Shown here piece by piece: positions 1 to 7,383 of a stretch of 46,688 nt of DNA. Within the stretch, counting starts at the first letter, position 1; each line of letters begins with the position of its first letter. The notes beneath the pieces were generated by a model that saw only the letters and a list, made by a program, of their open reading frames with translations, ran no database searches and was not told the origin of the DNA. The translations under genes and the position numbers were made by a program. This DNA comes from a virus: positions 1-46,688 of the IMG/VR virus record IMGVR_UViG_3300037459_000169. One strand, given 5' to 3'.

Positions 1-74
1 GCGGTTACGCCATTGACAAAGGACAACTCCCCGTCGGTGATGTCCATGTCGTGGTCTGTGAGAAGGAGGTCCAT
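1..74 (-). CDS. gp25-like baseplate wedge protein, 5' fragment (duplicate of 46279-46635)
   Basis: Only the first 24 codons lie here because the circular genome was cut inside the gene. The full copy is at 46279-46635. The ATG (complement of 72-74) directly follows the TAG stop of the spike gene (75-77), so the two genes abut without spacing. Confidence 0.9.
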   Translation of the reverse strand, partial: MDLLLTDHDMDITDGELSFVNGVT

Positions 75-127
75 CTATTCCACCATGGCTTTCGTGGCAA
101 GGTTCGGGGAAATCAAATTCATGAAGG
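1..127. repeat. Terminal overlap, left copy (circular contig)
   Basis: Bases 1-127 are identical to 46562-46688. The repeat cuts through the start of the gp25-like gene and the end of the spike gene, both of which become intact when the ends are joined. This is what a circular assembly graph leaves behind; 127 is also a common maximum k-mer length. A true short direct terminal repeat cannot be excluded from sequence alone. Confidence 0.95.
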
Positions 128-788
128 CGAGCAACGCGGCTTTGTTCGCGTTGGCCAGCGTGACGACGGTGGCCGGGTCAGTGGCTGCAGGCACCGCGGT
201 CAGCGTGACAATCAGGGGTGCCAACGCTGCGGCCAGGGCCGTGCCCTTGATGGGGAAGTCCACGGCCAGCCTCCCCACCTTCACCAACGGACCTTCCAAC
301 ACCGCGGCTGTCAAGTCCGTGGGCGGGGTGATGGGAGTCACCAGCGGCGAAGGGTGGAAGACAGCGTCGGCCAGGGTGTGGGTGAATGCGGACACGGGGT
401 CCGTGGCGATACCCAGCTCTAGCCACCCTTGGATGCTCCGGTCCTGCACATGCAGCTCCCCCTTCGCCCCCGGCAGCAGGGGGAAGGTCTGGTACGCGCT
501 GTTGGTGCCCGGCCAGTGCACCGGGATGTCTTTGAGCTGCACCGGTGCCTGTGTTGTCGTGGGATTGGAGTCCGCGTTGGTGGGAGCCTTGCTGTTGTCC
601 TTGATAATCTGCAGGATGTCCACGGACACGTTGGCCCGTTGCGTGTTGGCGTTGTAGGTCACCAAGGTGCCCACGCTGTGCGTCCGCATCTGCAGCTGAA
701 GACTGCGCAGCGCAATGCGGAACAGGTCCGCAAGCTCTGGGTCTTGCGGCATCTCGAAGACGCCCACACGGTTTTCACGTTGCGCCAT
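75..788 (-). CDS. Baseplate spike protein, Gp138 N-terminal-domain type
   Basis: 237 aa. Residues 20-130 have the layout of the Gp138 N-terminal domain, the OB-like base of small contractile-tail spikes: a DLFRIALRSLQLQMRTH opening helix, a strand containing VGTLVTYNANTQRANVSV, then P-V-H-W-P and a GAKGELHVQDRSIQGWLELG segment. The C-terminal 80 residues are Ala/Thr/Val-rich and end in a helical stretch. Family members cap the baseplate hub and help pierce the envelope. It sits between the hub (788-1693) and gp25-like genes, the usual place for a spike. Assignment is by family resemblance and position. Confidence 0.65.
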   Translation of the reverse strand: MAQRENRVGVFEMPQDPELADLFRIALRSLQLQMRTHSVGTLVTYNANTQRANVSVDILQIIKDNSKAPTNADSNPTTTQAPVQLKDIPVHWPGTNSAYQTFPLLPGAKGELHVQDRSIQGWLELGIATDPVSAFTHTLADAVFHPSPLVTPITPPTDLTAAVLEGPLVKVGRLAVDFPIKGTALAAALAPLIVTLTAVPAATDPATVVTLANANKAALLAFMNLISPNLATKAMVE

Positions 789-1693
789 CAGACTATCCGG
801 GCTTTGGCCCCTTCAACCGTCATGATAGATTCGTTGTCTGTGCTGCCGGTGAAGCTCACACGCTCACACCGGTACGCCAGTTCGGCGAATGGCTTTCCCA
901 AATCGTTCTGTACTTGGAACTGAATACCCGGCTCCATGTCCGCATCAGCCAGGGCGGTCACCACCACGCCACCGTCGTTGCGGGATTCGTAGTGGATGAG
1001 ACCGGTACCCGGACGCAGGATGGGCCCAGGGCGGTTGATGATGCCACCACGCATCACGATGAACTCCCCGTTGTGCACCCGCCACTCCAAGCTCAGCGTC
1101 TCAAGGATGAGCGTGATTGCGTCCTTGGTGTTGAGCCCCTTTGGGATATTCGCGAAGAACTGATAGGGCAGTGCACCCGCGGCTGCGGCGATAATCGCCT
1201 TGGACTCGGGCGGGTAGATGAGTCCAAGACCACCACCGCCCGCGTCGTCAGGGGCCGGAGGCAGCCGCACCAAGTAGTCAAGGACGATGTCAAGCTTGAC
1301 CCCGTGGAAGTCTCGCCCCACCGTCTGGTCCCGGATGGCGTTGTTCCCGTCCCCGATTCGGAAGATGGTCAACACGTCCGTGGGGGTCTTCAAATCGGGC
1401 TGCAGGTCCCACACCTCTCCAATCATCACCAACTTGGCTATCCGAGCCCACCCAATGTAGAAGGCCACATTGTACTCCACGCCAAGTCCCAGGTTATTGA
1501 CGGCCTGCCACGCTTCGAAGATGGCACCAGACACAACGGGGGCCAGGTTGAAAAGCGTGATGTTCCCTTCGTCAGGATTCACCGTGTTGTCCCGAGTGAT
1601 AGACCATTCCATACGCAGCCCGCTGGCGTCTAAGTTGAATAGACTCCCACCGGGATGGTCCAGTCGGACCGCAGGTATGAAGACTGGGGTCAC
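788..1693 (-). CDS. Baseplate hub protein (gp27/gpD-like)
   Basis: 301 aa. It lies between the plug-like protein and the spike. The N-terminal half is beta-rich (residues 1-110, including GVEYNVAFYIGWARIAKLVMIGEVWDL cut into strands), the middle holds a helical TKDAITLILETLSLEWRVHNGEFIVM module, and the end is beta-rich again. This matches hub proteins of small contractile phages such as cyanophage Pam3, which form the ring below the tube that holds the spike. Its start overlaps the stop of the plug gene by 4 bp. The hub role is inferred from order and fold pattern; no catalytic motif is expected. Confidence 0.55.
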   Translation of the reverse strand: MTPVFIPAVRLDHPGGSLFNLDASGLRMEWSITRDNTVNPDEGNITLFNLAPVVSGAIFEAWQAVNNLGLGVEYNVAFYIGWARIAKLVMIGEVWDLQPDLKTPTDVLTIFRIGDGNNAIRDQTVGRDFHGVKLDIVLDYLVRLPPAPDDAGGGGLGLIYPPESKAIIAAAAGALPYQFFANIPKGLNTKDAITLILETLSLEWRVHNGEFIVMRGGIINRPGPILRPGTGLIHYESRNDGGVVVTALADADMEPGIQFQVQNDLGKPFAELAYRCERVSFTGSTDNESIMTVEGAKARIV

Positions 1694-2016
1694 GCGTCCG
1701 CGGCTTCCTGGTAGTACAGCACGGAGGTCTCATCCGTGAAGCTGTCAAGGGTGGGGTCTTCAAAGTTTCCGGAGACGAAAAGGATGCCGGGGGGTACATC
1801 CAGATGACGATAGGAGAACAGCAGGTCAAGCCCGAACGTCAGCGCGATGCCCTGCACCAGCGCGTTCCCTTCTGAATCGAACAGGTCCATGTACCAGGAC
1901 GAGTCAACTACGTTGGTGTAGGTCTCGAGCCGGAAGCGCACGCCGTCCAACACCATCGTCTGGCTGGTGTGCTTGTCGTCCTCTCGGAACTGCGGAATGA
2001 TTTCTAGGATGCTCAC
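1690..2016 (-). CDS. Baseplate plug protein (DUF6983 / Pam3 gp18-like)
   Basis: 108 aa. It starts with an IIPQFREDD segment, then VLDGVRFRLETYTN, SWYMDLFDSEG and a VPPGILFVSG tail, the conserved order of the DUF6983 family (structurally seen as a plug in the Pam3 baseplate). I place the start at GTG 2016 rather than the upstream GTG 2025: it forms a GTGA overlap with the stop of the 44-aa gene before it and has an AGGA about 10 nt upstream. It is followed with 4-bp overlap by the hub gene. Confidence 0.6.
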   Translation of the reverse strand: MSILEIIPQFREDDKHTSQTMVLDGVRFRLETYTNVVDSSWYMDLFDSEGNALVQGIALTFGLDLLFSYRHLDVPPGILFVSGNFEDPTLDSFTDETSVLYYQEAADA

Positions 2017-2147
2017 CAGCCACACTTCCTTTTGTCTCTCGGGACATGGACAACGGCTACGGGGTTCCCATCTTTGTCAACGATGACAACTGGATGTGGA
2101 CTGGCGAACGCCTTGCGAGGGTCCCGGATGAAGTCTTTTTCGGTCAT
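2013..2147 (-). CDS. Small 44-aa protein between Dit-like and plug genes
   Basis: A 44-codon frame that fills an otherwise empty 118-bp gap. Its ATG overlaps the stop of the Dit-like gene (ATGA) and its TGA overlaps the GTG of the plug gene (GTGA), the same coupling as its neighbours. The protein MTEKDFIRDPRKAF... has one beta-hairpin-like segment (HPVVIVDKDGNPVAVVHVP) and a basic tail ending KRKCGW. Function unknown; perhaps a baseplate accessory. The double coupling is the main reason to believe it. Confidence 0.6.
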   Translation of the reverse strand: MTEKDFIRDPRKAFASPHPVVIVDKDGNPVAVVHVPRDKRKCGW

Positions 2148-2833
2148 CGTGGAATCACCGTTGGGCTTACACCCACTGTTGAGCCCTGGGAGATGTTCTG
2201 GCTCTCCACGGGGTTGGGGGACTGGGTGCCGGCCTGCGTGGTGGCGTTGTTCCCCGTGGCGCTGTTGGCCACGTCAGGAATGGCCGAGCTCGATAGGAGT
2301 GGGTTGACGATGCGGGCCTCAACAAGGTCCACCGTGATGATGGTGTTGTCTCCGGTGGCGGGGTTCCACGATTTGCTAATGCGTCCGATGAACGCCTTGG
2401 GCATGGACTCCCGAGGGGTCACCACCATGATGGGCCTACGGCGCCGGGCAAGCTCCTTCAAGTTCTCGTACTTGGTGAGGTCCAGGCGTTGCCCTCCGCC
2501 GAATCCGGGGATGCCTGCGGTCCCCACAGAGCCTAAAAGTGGCAGGTTGATGGAAGAGATAAGCGTGCCGGACACCGTCATCCGGTCCAGGTTCTGGTGA
2601 ATGTTGCTTTGCGCACTGCTGAAATCCTGCAACGCGTTCTCCGTCACAAGGAACGAAAGGTCAAAATCCTCCTGGTCAATCATGTCCAGGGTCACGCGGT
2701 TGGGCGTGAACGCAGGGACTAGGTCTAGCAGAGGCTCGATGGGCACGTTGCCCAATGGGTCCAGACGGTAAAAGGAAGCCGTGCGAACGCTGAGGTTTCC
2801 GCTGAGGGGGTTCTTTGGGAATGGGGATACCAT
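2144..2833 (-). CDS. Dit-like baseplate/tail protein
   Basis: 229 aa directly downstream of the tape measure gene, overlapping it by one base. Residues 40-110 (LDMIDQEDFDLSFLVTENALQDFSSA, then DRMTVSGTLISS) fit the Dit-like N-terminal domain of phages with DUF3383-type sheaths; the middle contains KYENLKELARRRRPIMVVTPR and FIGRISKSWNP, a typical second strand set. The last 40 residues are Ser/Thr/Asn/Gln-rich and probably disordered. Such proteins join tail tube to hub. The call rests on position and pattern. Confidence 0.5.
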   Translation of the reverse strand: MVSPFPKNPLSGNLSVRTASFYRLDPLGNVPIEPLLDLVPAFTPNRVTLDMIDQEDFDLSFLVTENALQDFSSAQSNIHQNLDRMTVSGTLISSINLPLLGSVGTAGIPGFGGGQRLDLTKYENLKELARRRRPIMVVTPRESMPKAFIGRISKSWNPATGDNTIITVDLVEARIVNPLLSSSAIPDVANSATGNNATTQAGTQSPNPVESQNISQGSTVGVSPTVIPR

Positions 2834-4737
2834 CAGCGCACCAGATTCGTTTGTAGCTGCTGCCCAGCAACGGAGGTTCTTCGGTCAAACTCAGCTTTGA
2901 TTTGGGAAACGAGCTCAGAGGCTACACCCTTCGGGTCACCCACCCCCCGTATGTTGAAGGTGTCCGTGAAGCTGAAGTTGTTGTTGGTGATATCAATCGC
3001 AACTGTTGGTTCAATTTCTGAAGTGCTTGGAGTACGGTCGGCAATGGGGCCGAGCTCTCCACGAGCTGCCGCACTAAAGAACTCAGAGACTGTGGTCGGA
3101 CTTGTGACACGCTTCTTTTCCTTTTTGCCCTTCTTCTTCTTTTTGTCGCCCTTCACGAACCTGGCCTGAGCATCTCCGATAGCCGCTATGGCATCTTCGA
3201 CAGACCCCCCGGCTTCCAGGGCCTCTAGCCCGTTGAAGAAATCCACAGCTTCCTGGCCCTGCGGCACCTCTCCAGGTCCGATACCTAGGAACGCGGCAAG
3301 CTCATCTGAGTTGGTCGCAATCTTCTCCTTACGCGTTTGCTTTTTCCGTTCCCCAGAACCTGCGTTGAACTTGGCCACGGCCTCTGCGTTGCGCTTCTCT
3401 TTTTCGATGAGACGCTTCAGTTCCTTTTCGTCCGAAAGGATGGCGGGGGCCGTGATGCCGGCGGCGCCCGTGCCGGCTTCGACCTTGGCCCTGTTGATTT
3501 CCAAGCGCTGCCTCACCTGGGCTATCTGCTTGGTGTCTGTCAACCCCTTCTTCTCCCCGAAGGATTTGGGGACACCTGCAAACGCAACAGACAACTTCTG
3601 ATTCACCCGTGTAGCTACGGGGATGAGAGCGATGAGAGCAGCAGCTATCAGGCCGATGGGGCCGAGCGCGCCGGATGCCGCGATGCCCATGCTAGCGAAG
3701 CCCTGCGCCATGGCTGAGAAAGCCTGCACGGTCTTGGCCGCACCAAACAGGAAGATAAGCTTGTCAAAGTTGACGATGACAAACTCAATGGTCTTGGCTA
3801 TCCGTTCGAGGGTGGGGACCAAATCCCCGGACAACATCCGGCGAAGCGTGCGGATGGCGTTGGTGAGCGTGCGGGCCATGATTTGAGCCAGGCCGCCGCT
3901 GTCTCCCATGCTGGATTTCAAGTCATCAACGAGTCCCTTGATTTCCTCAAGGGGGCCCATGTTGGCCACTTCATCAAGGAACAGGACGAATGTGTCCTTC
4001 AGGTTGGAGATGGTGCCGCCAAGCGTCCCCATCTGCTCTTCCATCGCGCCACCGAAGTTCTGTTCGGATATGCTGGCCAAGAACTCTTGGATTTCGTCCG
4101 CGTTCTTGCCCACCTCTGTGGTGATTCCCCGGAACGTGAACTTGACCCGGTCCCCTTCGACCGCAGTCTTGATGCCGAACTCCTTCAGCCGTTCGAACTC
4201 GCCGGTGGTGGCGTCCGTGACAGCTTCAATGAACTGGTCAAGGCTCTTCCCCATCGCCGCGGCGAAGTCACCGAACGCCGTCATGTTGCGTTCGGTGGGG
4301 ATGATGCCGAAGTTGTTCAGTTTGATGAACGCATCCGTCACAGCCTCGAGCTGGAAGGGTGTGCCGGATGTGAAGTCTTTGATGAACTTGAAAGCCGTCT
4401 TGGCTTCAGCAGCAGAACCCGTGGTGGTCTTCAGCTGGATGCGGAGACTTTCGAAGTTGCCACCCACATCCAGCACGGCCTTGCCGATGCCGATGGCAGC
4501 CGTGGCGACGCCCACCATAATGATGGACAGTCCGTTGGCAAACTTCCCCGCGACATTCGCCGCAGTCCCCAAACGCTTCAGGGACTTTTCCGCCTTGGCT
4601 GCAGACTTGTCTACGCCTTCTCCGGCCTCGGCGACGTCTTGTAGTTCCTTCTCCAGCTTGGCGGCTTCGCGCCGGGCTGTGTCCGAATCCATCCCGATTT
4701 CAATGAGAAGCCGGGCGATAGTTGTCTCTTCAGCCAT
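2833..4737 (-). CDS. Tail tape measure protein
   Basis: 634 aa, the longest tail protein, right after the frameshifted chaperone pair as in most tailed phages. It has a charged helical N-terminus (residues 20-55), a Gly/Ala hydrophobic stretch near 62-90, the family segment TPFQLEAVTDAFIKLNNFGI near 130-150, a second hydrophobic helix region near 345-385 and a Lys-rich patch near 545-560. It sets tail length and passes through the tube lumen. It is short for the family, suggesting a short tail by the usual length relation of about 1.5 angstrom per residue. Its start overlaps the preceding frame by 8 bp. Confidence 0.85.
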   Translation of the reverse strand: MAEETTIARLLIEIGMDSDTARREAAKLEKELQDVAEAGEGVDKSAAKAEKSLKRLGTAANVAGKFANGLSIIMVGVATAAIGIGKAVLDVGGNFESLRIQLKTTTGSAAEAKTAFKFIKDFTSGTPFQLEAVTDAFIKLNNFGIIPTERNMTAFGDFAAAMGKSLDQFIEAVTDATTGEFERLKEFGIKTAVEGDRVKFTFRGITTEVGKNADEIQEFLASISEQNFGGAMEEQMGTLGGTISNLKDTFVLFLDEVANMGPLEEIKGLVDDLKSSMGDSGGLAQIMARTLTNAIRTLRRMLSGDLVPTLERIAKTIEFVIVNFDKLIFLFGAAKTVQAFSAMAQGFASMGIAASGALGPIGLIAAALIALIPVATRVNQKLSVAFAGVPKSFGEKKGLTDTKQIAQVRQRLEINRAKVEAGTGAAGITAPAILSDEKELKRLIEKEKRNAEAVAKFNAGSGERKKQTRKEKIATNSDELAAFLGIGPGEVPQGQEAVDFFNGLEALEAGGSVEDAIAAIGDAQARFVKGDKKKKKGKKEKKRVTSPTTVSEFFSAAARGELGPIADRTPSTSEIEPTVAIDITNNNFSFTDTFNIRGVGDPKGVASELVSQIKAEFDRRTSVAGQQLQTNLVR

Positions 4738-5032
4738 TGTTCGCAGCCCCTATCTGGTTCATCTGGGTAGCAGCCTCCCACGACTTTCGGACATGTTGGA
4801 TGTCCAGCAAGTCGTAAGCCCCGGCTGTGCTGATGCGTGTGGATAGGTCGTACAAGGAAGCTTCTCCGGAAGAGACAAGAACCACCACAAGCCACGGAAG
4901 ATGCTTCCATCCAACCTTGGACAGCAGTTCGGCGCCAATGCCTTTGTGGGTTCCACTTGCACCCGGGGCTTTCATGTAGGGCGGAAGCCCTCCACGACCT
5001 AGGGCGCGGCGAAATTTACGGTCATCACCCAC
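4730..5032 (-). CDS. Tail assembly chaperone, -1 frameshift extension (GT-type)
   Basis: An open frame of up to 100 codons in the -1 frame relative to the chaperone gene at 4999-5406, overlapping its 3' end. A slippery heptamer at 5017-5011 would join the frames. The fusion keeps residues 1-132 of the upstream protein and adds 93 residues, about 225 aa in all. The extension carries a hydrophobic helix (HLPWLVVVLV) and a C-terminal helical stretch. A GTG at 5032 could also start it independently, but no good ribosome site precedes it. In lambda-like and Mu-like tails the fused form recruits the tape measure protein, the next gene here. Confidence 0.75.
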   Translation of the reverse strand: MGDDRKFRRALGRGGLPPYMKAPGASGTHKGIGAELLSKVGWKHLPWLVVVLVSSGEASLYDLSTRISTAGAYDLLDIQHVRKSWEAATQMNQIGAANNG

Positions 5033-5406
5033 ATTGCTACCTCAGCCAGGTGCTTGTACCTGCCGGCAAAATGTGTATCAAAATGCTCGGCCACGGACCC
5101 GTCGACCTCAGCGTCGCCAATGCGGACCTTGTCCGCTTGGACGCCTTCCATCAGTTCAACGACAACGAGCAGGCCGTCGTCCTTCGCGGCCTGCTTGGCC
5201 ATGGACGCCAGGATGGCTGCGAGGATAGCGGGGTTTTCTACCATCTTGGCCCGCATATCTTCGTCTTCCGTCATCAGCTTGATGATAGGCTCTCCCATGA
5301 GTGCGACTACCTTGGGCAGGATGACGAGTCCTGACGTGGCGGGGAGGATGCGGGTGCGGTACTTGGTACCGCCGATTGTTTTTTCTGCTGTGGTTACGAT
5401 GGACAT
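4999..5406 (-). CDS. Tail assembly chaperone (G-type)
   Basis: 135 aa between the tail tube and tape measure genes. It begins with a short beta segment (EKTIGGTKYRTRILPATSG) followed by several helices (VVALMGEPIIKLM, PAILAAILASMAKQ). The pattern and place match the small tail assembly chaperones of contractile phages. The last codons hold the slippery site that feeds into the 4730-5032 frame. Most ribosomes should end at TAG 5001-4999, giving this short form in excess. Confidence 0.7.
   Translation of the reverse strand: MSIVTTAEKTIGGTKYRTRILPATSGLVILPKVVALMGEPIIKLMTEDEDMRAKMVENPAILAAILASMAKQAAKDDGLLVVVELMEGVQADKVRIGDAEVDGSVAEHFDTHFAGRYKHLAEVAMWVMTVNFAAP
5011..5017 (-). other. Programmed -1 frameshift slippery site (A AAT TTC)
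   Basis: Read on the minus strand, zero-frame codons are GTA AAT TTC; slipping back one base pairs AAA and TTT, a perfect X XXY YYZ heptamer. Five bases downstream is a stem GCCCT (5005-5001) with AGGGC (4991-4987), loop 9 nt. The same AGGGC can instead pair with GCCCT (4982-4978) around a TTCC loop, so two stems compete. The zero-frame stop TAG is at 5001-4999, inside the first stem-loop. Confidence 0.75.
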
Positions 5407-5409
5407 TTT

Positions 5410-5850
5410 CTAGGCTCCAACAACGTTGCCGTCGAAATCGAACGACTGTTTGATGGTGGTTTCGAACAGGAACACCCACGGGATTGTGGTGGGCCCAACT
5501 GCTTTGGGCGTGTCCGGTTCTGTCTGAATGCGTGCGCGGTTGTAAAACTCTAAAGCGTTTGTACTCAAGTCGCGCACTACGATTGGCCCTGCGATGGCCC
5601 GGGTTACCAGGTCCACGTTGGCCAATGTCGTCAGCTGCTGATGCACTTTGCTTTCAGCGTCAATCAAGAAAGTGATGAAACCGGAACGGTCGGGGTTGTA
5701 CAGCTGCACAACCCCGCCGTGCCCGTCAGGCTTCTGAGTCCAAGTGGGTGCATTGCGCGTAGGCTGAAAAAACGCGCCCTGCGCAAAGCCTGGCGTCAGG
5801 TCCAATCCGAACCATGACACCTCCACCTGGTCTACAGAATACTGACGCAT
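5410..5850 (-). CDS. Tail tube protein paralogue 2 (DUF3277-like)
   Basis: 146 aa, clearly homologous along its full length to the gene just before it (5850-6296): shared MRQYS(I/V)D, VEV.W, LD, RNAPT, QK, NPDR(S/T)G, L(I/V)D.ES, H.QL and WVF.FE. By eye about one third of positions are identical. The family is the tail tube type paired with DUF3383 sheaths. It follows its paralogue in a TAATG overlap. It could be a second tube or tube-terminus protein rather than the bulk subunit. Confidence 0.65.
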   Translation of the reverse strand: MRQYSVDQVEVSWFGLDLTPGFAQGAFFQPTRNAPTWTQKPDGHGGVVQLYNPDRSGFITFLIDAESKVHQQLTTLANVDLVTRAIAGPIVVRDLSTNALEFYNRARIQTEPDTPKAVGPTTIPWVFLFETTIKQSFDFDGNVVGA

Positions 5851-6296
5851 TATCCGCCTACAACGTTCTCAAGGGTTTCGGCCGCAGTCGGCACGGCCTT
5901 TTCGAAGTTGAACACCCAAGTGATGACGCTGGACTCCGTGGCGCGCACGGTGTCTGGGTCCGTCATGATGTAGGTGTTCTCCCAGGTGAACTTCTCCCCG
6001 CTGGTGATGTCCGTCAGGACCATGTCACCCACCTGCGTGCGCGTGGCCGGGTTTCTGTCCGCCCGGGCAATCGCGTGCAGCTGGTTATGCAACTGGCTCT
6101 CTTGGTCCACCAAGATGGACATGGTCCCTGTACGGTCCGGGTTGAGAGTCCGGGTAGCCTTCCCTACTGCCCCTACCTTCTGCGAAAAAGTAGGTGCGTT
6201 GCGTGCTTCGGTGATGGAGGAGCCCTCTGCAAGGCCCTCCTTGAAGTCGAGTGCCAGCCAGGCCACTTCGACGTTGTCAATGCTGTATTGTCTCAT
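5850..6296 (-). CDS. Tail tube protein paralogue 1 (DUF3277-like)
   Basis: 148 aa directly downstream of the sheath gene, the normal place for the tube subunit. It has the DUF3277 layout: MRQYSIDNVEVAWLALDF at the start, NAPTFSQK at 33-40, NPDRTGTMSILVDQESQLHNQL in the middle (cut by turns), and a C-terminal VITWVFNFEKA strand. Being adjacent to the sheath, it is the more likely bulk tube subunit of the two paralogues. Tube subunits stack as hexamers and guide DNA out of the head. Confidence 0.7.
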   Translation of the reverse strand: MRQYSIDNVEVAWLALDFKEGLAEGSSITEARNAPTFSQKVGAVGKATRTLNPDRTGTMSILVDQESQLHNQLHAIARADRNPATRTQVGDMVLTDITSGEKFTWENTYIMTDPDTVRATESSVITWVFNFEKAVPTAAETLENVVGG

Positions 6297-6301
6297 GTTC
6301 C

Positions 6302-7375
6302 TTAGAACTCCACGTTGACGTTGATGATGACCTTCTGGATGGCTCCAGCCAAAGTGACTTCCACCTGGATGGTGAGAACCCGAAGCGTCTTGTCGGCCTG
6401 AGAGACCTGGAAGACGTTGGGGGCGATGATGCGGGGCGGGATGTCCGGCGAGAAGTGGCCGAACGAAACGCCCTGCGTCATGACTTCTTGGATGGCAGCA
6501 ACGATGATGTTGATACCTGCGTTGGTGTACGGAATTTTCGTGGGCGCACCCACGAACGTTTCTATGATTTTCTCTTGGAGCCGGACCTTGGTCCAGTCAA
6601 TCGAAGTGGTGATGTCAATGAAACGCCCGGACGCCATCGTCCCCTTGGAGATGAAGTCCAGTCCTTTGGCGGGTCCGTACAAGTTGACCGCGTCAGCATA
6701 CGCCGCCAACGCCTGGGCCGAGGTGAACACATCGATGGGGACTCCGGAGAATCCACCACCGACAGGCTTGTACGTCCAAACTCCAACACCCCCGGGGGTG
6801 TCCAGGTTCAGGCCGCCACCGACGGAAGACCATGCACCATCAAGGTACTCTGTATCAACCGAGTGATAGGCCAGTGCGGTGCGGTTGTAGTTGAACGCGG
6901 CCAGGTCAAAACCGATGCCGGTGCCGCCTACCAAGATGTCCGCGTCCAAGGACTGCGCGATGTAGATCTTGGGGGCGGTGGTGTTCCCGTTCCGGGCTTC
7001 AGCCCAGGCAGCTGCGGCCAAGATGTCCGCTTCCACTCGAGACTCCAGGTTGGTCACGTACCAGGACTCGGAATCCTCAGCCTCAATGGCGTCCAGCGTG
7101 ACCGTCATGGTGGCATCCCCCGCGTCTTCACGGCCGATGATGACGCTGTCTACCCCGTTGTCCTGGCTGAACACGATGCCGGACCAGTCTTCCGCGGTGG
7201 AAGAACCCAGGGATGCGGCCACAACTTCAGCCTGTGAGAAGAACGGGCCGAACTGTCGGGACGTGACATCGGTGGTGAGGAAGACGCCCGCTAGGGCGCC
7301 GAACTGAAACTTGGTGGCCGATGCTCCCGCAAGGGCCACATTTACATCTACAAACTCTGTGATGGGTGCGGGCAT
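6302..7375 (-). CDS. Tail sheath protein (DUF3383 type)
   Basis: 357 aa. It matches the short sheaths of the DUF3383 family: a beta-rich N-terminus, a central alpha/beta region with SQDNGVDSVIIGRED and WYVTNLESR, a segment RTALAYHS followed by DGAW, and a C-terminal domain with FIDITTSIDWTKVRLQE, PYTNAGI and PPRI, ending in a strand that in sheath families inserts into neighbours. Sheath subunits contract to drive the tube through the envelope. This gene is the main evidence that the phage has a contractile tail. Confidence 0.85.
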   Translation of the reverse strand: MPAPITEFVDVNVALAGASATKFQFGALAGVFLTTDVTSRQFGPFFSQAEVVAASLGSSTAEDWSGIVFSQDNGVDSVIIGREDAGDATMTVTLDAIEAEDSESWYVTNLESRVEADILAAAAWAEARNGNTTAPKIYIAQSLDADILVGGTGIGFDLAAFNYNRTALAYHSVDTEYLDGAWSSVGGGLNLDTPGGVGVWTYKPVGGGFSGVPIDVFTSAQALAAYADAVNLYGPAKGLDFISKGTMASGRFIDITTSIDWTKVRLQEKIIETFVGAPTKIPYTNAGINIIVAAIQEVMTQGVSFGHFSPDIPPRIIAPNVFQVSQADKTLRVLTIQVEVTLAGAIQKVIINVNVEF

Positions 7376-7383
7376 GTTGTTCC

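Noticed and set aside
1-127. True direct terminal repeat of a T7-like genome
   Set aside because: It is very short and exactly 127 bp, a common assembler k-mer, and it splits two genes of one operon; circular assembly overlap is simpler.
5032-5032. Independent gene starting at GTG 5032 instead of frameshifting
   Set aside because: Not excluded, but there is no ribosome site, and the phase, slippery heptamer and stem all fit a -1 event.
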